A stretch of DNA of 6,220 bases from Candidatus Didemnitutus sp. (lineage in GTDB: Bacteria > Verrucomicrobiota > Verrucomicrobiia > Opitutales > Opitutaceae): positions 1-6,220 of the forward strand of contig JAUXOH010000448.1 in NCBI GenBank assembly GCA_030682505.1, written 5' to 3'. The position numbers and the translations under genes are program-made. Shown piece by piece: positions 5,629 through 6,220 of this stretch. Every line of letters starts with the position of its first letter. Position 1 is the stretch's first letter. The notes beneath the pieces were generated by a model that saw only the letters and a program-made list of their open reading frames with translations, was not told the origin of the DNA and ran no database searches.

Positions 5629-5946
5629 ATGGCCCTGAGCAAGGACCAGCGGCCCGCGTCGAAGGGCACGTGCGTCGTCTATTTTCTCCGCCTGCGTTCT
5701 GGTTCACTCTATATTGGTGCATCGGTAGACCTTGAACAGCGACTGGATGATCACGCGTCCGGTCACGCGTGCCGAACCACGCAGCAGGATACACCCGTTT
5801 CGTTTCTGAGGTCTGAAATCTATCTGACATTTTCGGAAGCCCGCCGCCGGGAGGCCCAGCTCAAGCGCTGGTCACGGACCAAGAAGGAGGCGCTGATTCG
5901 CCGCGATCTCCACACCCTCAAGACGCTCAGTCGCTCCCGGGACTGA
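5629..5946 (+). CDS. GIY-YIG nuclease superfamily protein (small, stand-alone domain)
   Basis: A stand-alone GIY-YIG domain protein of about 105 residues, a length typical of the YhbQ/UPF0213-like group. Numbered from the GTG at 5599 (115 residues), VVYFL (26-30) stands where the GIY strand belongs, LYIGAS (37-42) is the YIG strand, and VDLEQRLDDH (43-52) contains the catalytic-type Arg48. REAQLKRWSRTKKEALI (84-100) has the metal-ligand Glu85 and the usual KxWxRxKKxxLI ending. All key residues appear present, so a Mg-dependent nuclease activity is possible, although functions of these small members are poorly known. I chose the ATG at 5629, because it is a standard start codon and leaves the whole domain intact; the GTG at 5599 is an equal-frame alternative. 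The gene stands alone, flanked on both sides by inverted-repeat elements. Confidence 0.83.
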   Translation: MALSKDQRPASKGTCVVYFLRLRSGSLYIGASVDLEQRLDDHASGHACRTTQQDTPVSFLRSEIYLTFSEARRREAQLKRWSRTKKEALIRRDLHTLKTLSRSRD

Positions 5947-6017
5947 GTTTGGGTCCGGGGCCGCATTCATCAAGCTCACGCACCGCCACCATTCAGGGGA
6001 TGGATCGCTGGTATCCC

Positions 6018-6118
6018 TCTTGCGCCTTCTGCGCCTCTTTGCGGCTAAACTCTGCCCTCTCGCCGGGCGTTCCAAGCCACGGAATCCTTGGCCGCAAAAA
6101 GTCGCAGAAGTCGCAAAA
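6018..6118. repeat. 101-bp element with 31-bp inverted-repeat arms
   Basis: Arms 6018-6048 and 6088-6118 are inverted repeats matching at 26 of 31 positions, separated by 39 nt. Each arm is itself an imperfect iteration of a TTGCG-pyrimidine-rich unit (TTGCGCC, CTGCGCC, TTTGCGGC). It begins 71 bp after the GIY-YIG stop codon and could fold as a long RNA hairpin. A dispersed intergenic repeat or a transcript-end structure are both possible. Confidence 0.68.
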
Positions 6119-6191
6119 AAAGACCGGGAACCGGCTGCCGGGCTGCGGGCGTTTTTATTGGGACACAGAGGGCACGGAGGAAAGTAAAGAT

Positions 6192-6211
6192 CCCTGGAGC
6201 AAGCTCCGGGG
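6192..6211. repeat. short palindrome at the right edge
   Basis: CCCTGGAGC (6192-6200) and GCTCCGGGG (6203-6211) pair with one T-G wobble around AA. It might be the start of another dispersed repeat or a hairpin related to a gene beyond the window. No T-run is visible. Confidence 0.5.
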
Positions 6212-6220
6212 CAATCACTG

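Larger units (their letters stand above)
5947..6220. other. gene-less right end with inverted repeats
   Basis: No coding sequence is supported here. The stretch contains the 101-bp inverted-repeat element (6018-6118), a GACACAGAGGGCACGGAGG string (6162-6180) of a type I recall as dispersed in Verrucomicrobia and Planctomycetes genomes (unverified), and a short palindrome at 6192-6211. The short minus-strand frame at 5872-6075 is not convincing. Confidence 0.55.

Noticed and set aside
5420..5830. Minus-strand frame of 136 codons opposite the GIY-YIG gene
   Set aside because: It is antisense to a gene with preserved catalytic residues and crosses the inverted repeat at 5476-5509.
6122..6157. 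Terminator-like GC-rich stretch followed by TTTTT
   Set aside because: Only 4-5 bp stems can be formed and none sits directly before the T-run.

Overview
This 6.2-kb stretch of GC-rich bacterial DNA carries a divergently organised metal-efflux locus, followed by a methyltransferase gene, a small GIY-YIG nuclease-family gene and a repeat-rich tail. No gene has an obvious Shine-Dalgarno sequence. The intergenic DNA is full of palindromes and includes a 'cacagagggcacggagg'-type stretch. Together with the gene content this reminds me of Verrucomicrobia or a related PVC-group lineage. That is an impression from memory, not a demonstrated assignment.

Positions 1-3952, minus strand: reading in the direction of transcription, the order is an RcnA-like nickel/cobalt exporter (3952-2903), a small His-rich membrane protein of unknown function (2839-2417), a CzcC/TolC-type outer-membrane efflux protein (2311-1022), and a CzcB/CusB-type periplasmic adaptor that starts at 997 and runs off the left edge. 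An RND pump gene is expected next, outside the window. The layout suggests two-step export: RcnA moves the ion from cytoplasm to periplasm, and the tripartite RND system moves it out of the cell. The same 85-90-residue domain, with an FED-x-VPP-x-FR motif, occurs in both the exporter and the adaptor. In the exporter it sits inside the His-rich loop.

Positions 3953-4956: an 87-bp divergent intergenic region holds a CCCCC-TA-CCCCC tract that looks like a CsoR/RcnR-family operator. It lies in the spacer of a candidate rcnA promoter. The plus-strand gene at 4040-4324 encodes a CsoR/RcnR-family metal sensor with His3, Cys39, His64 and Cys68, the ligand set of InrS-type nickel sensors. A class I SAM-dependent methyltransferase (4366-4956) follows 41 bp later and may be co-transcribed.

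Positions 4957-6220: this part is mostly non-coding. It contains a 144-bp element (5081-5224) with 28-bp imperfect terminal inverted repeats enclosing two strong hairpins, a perfect 12-bp inverted repeat (5476-5509), a GIY-YIG protein gene (about 5629-5946), a 101-bp inverted-repeat element (6018-6118) and a short palindrome at the right edge. The strongest candidates for something undescribed are the shared FED-VPP domain, the small His-rich protein and the 144-bp structured element.
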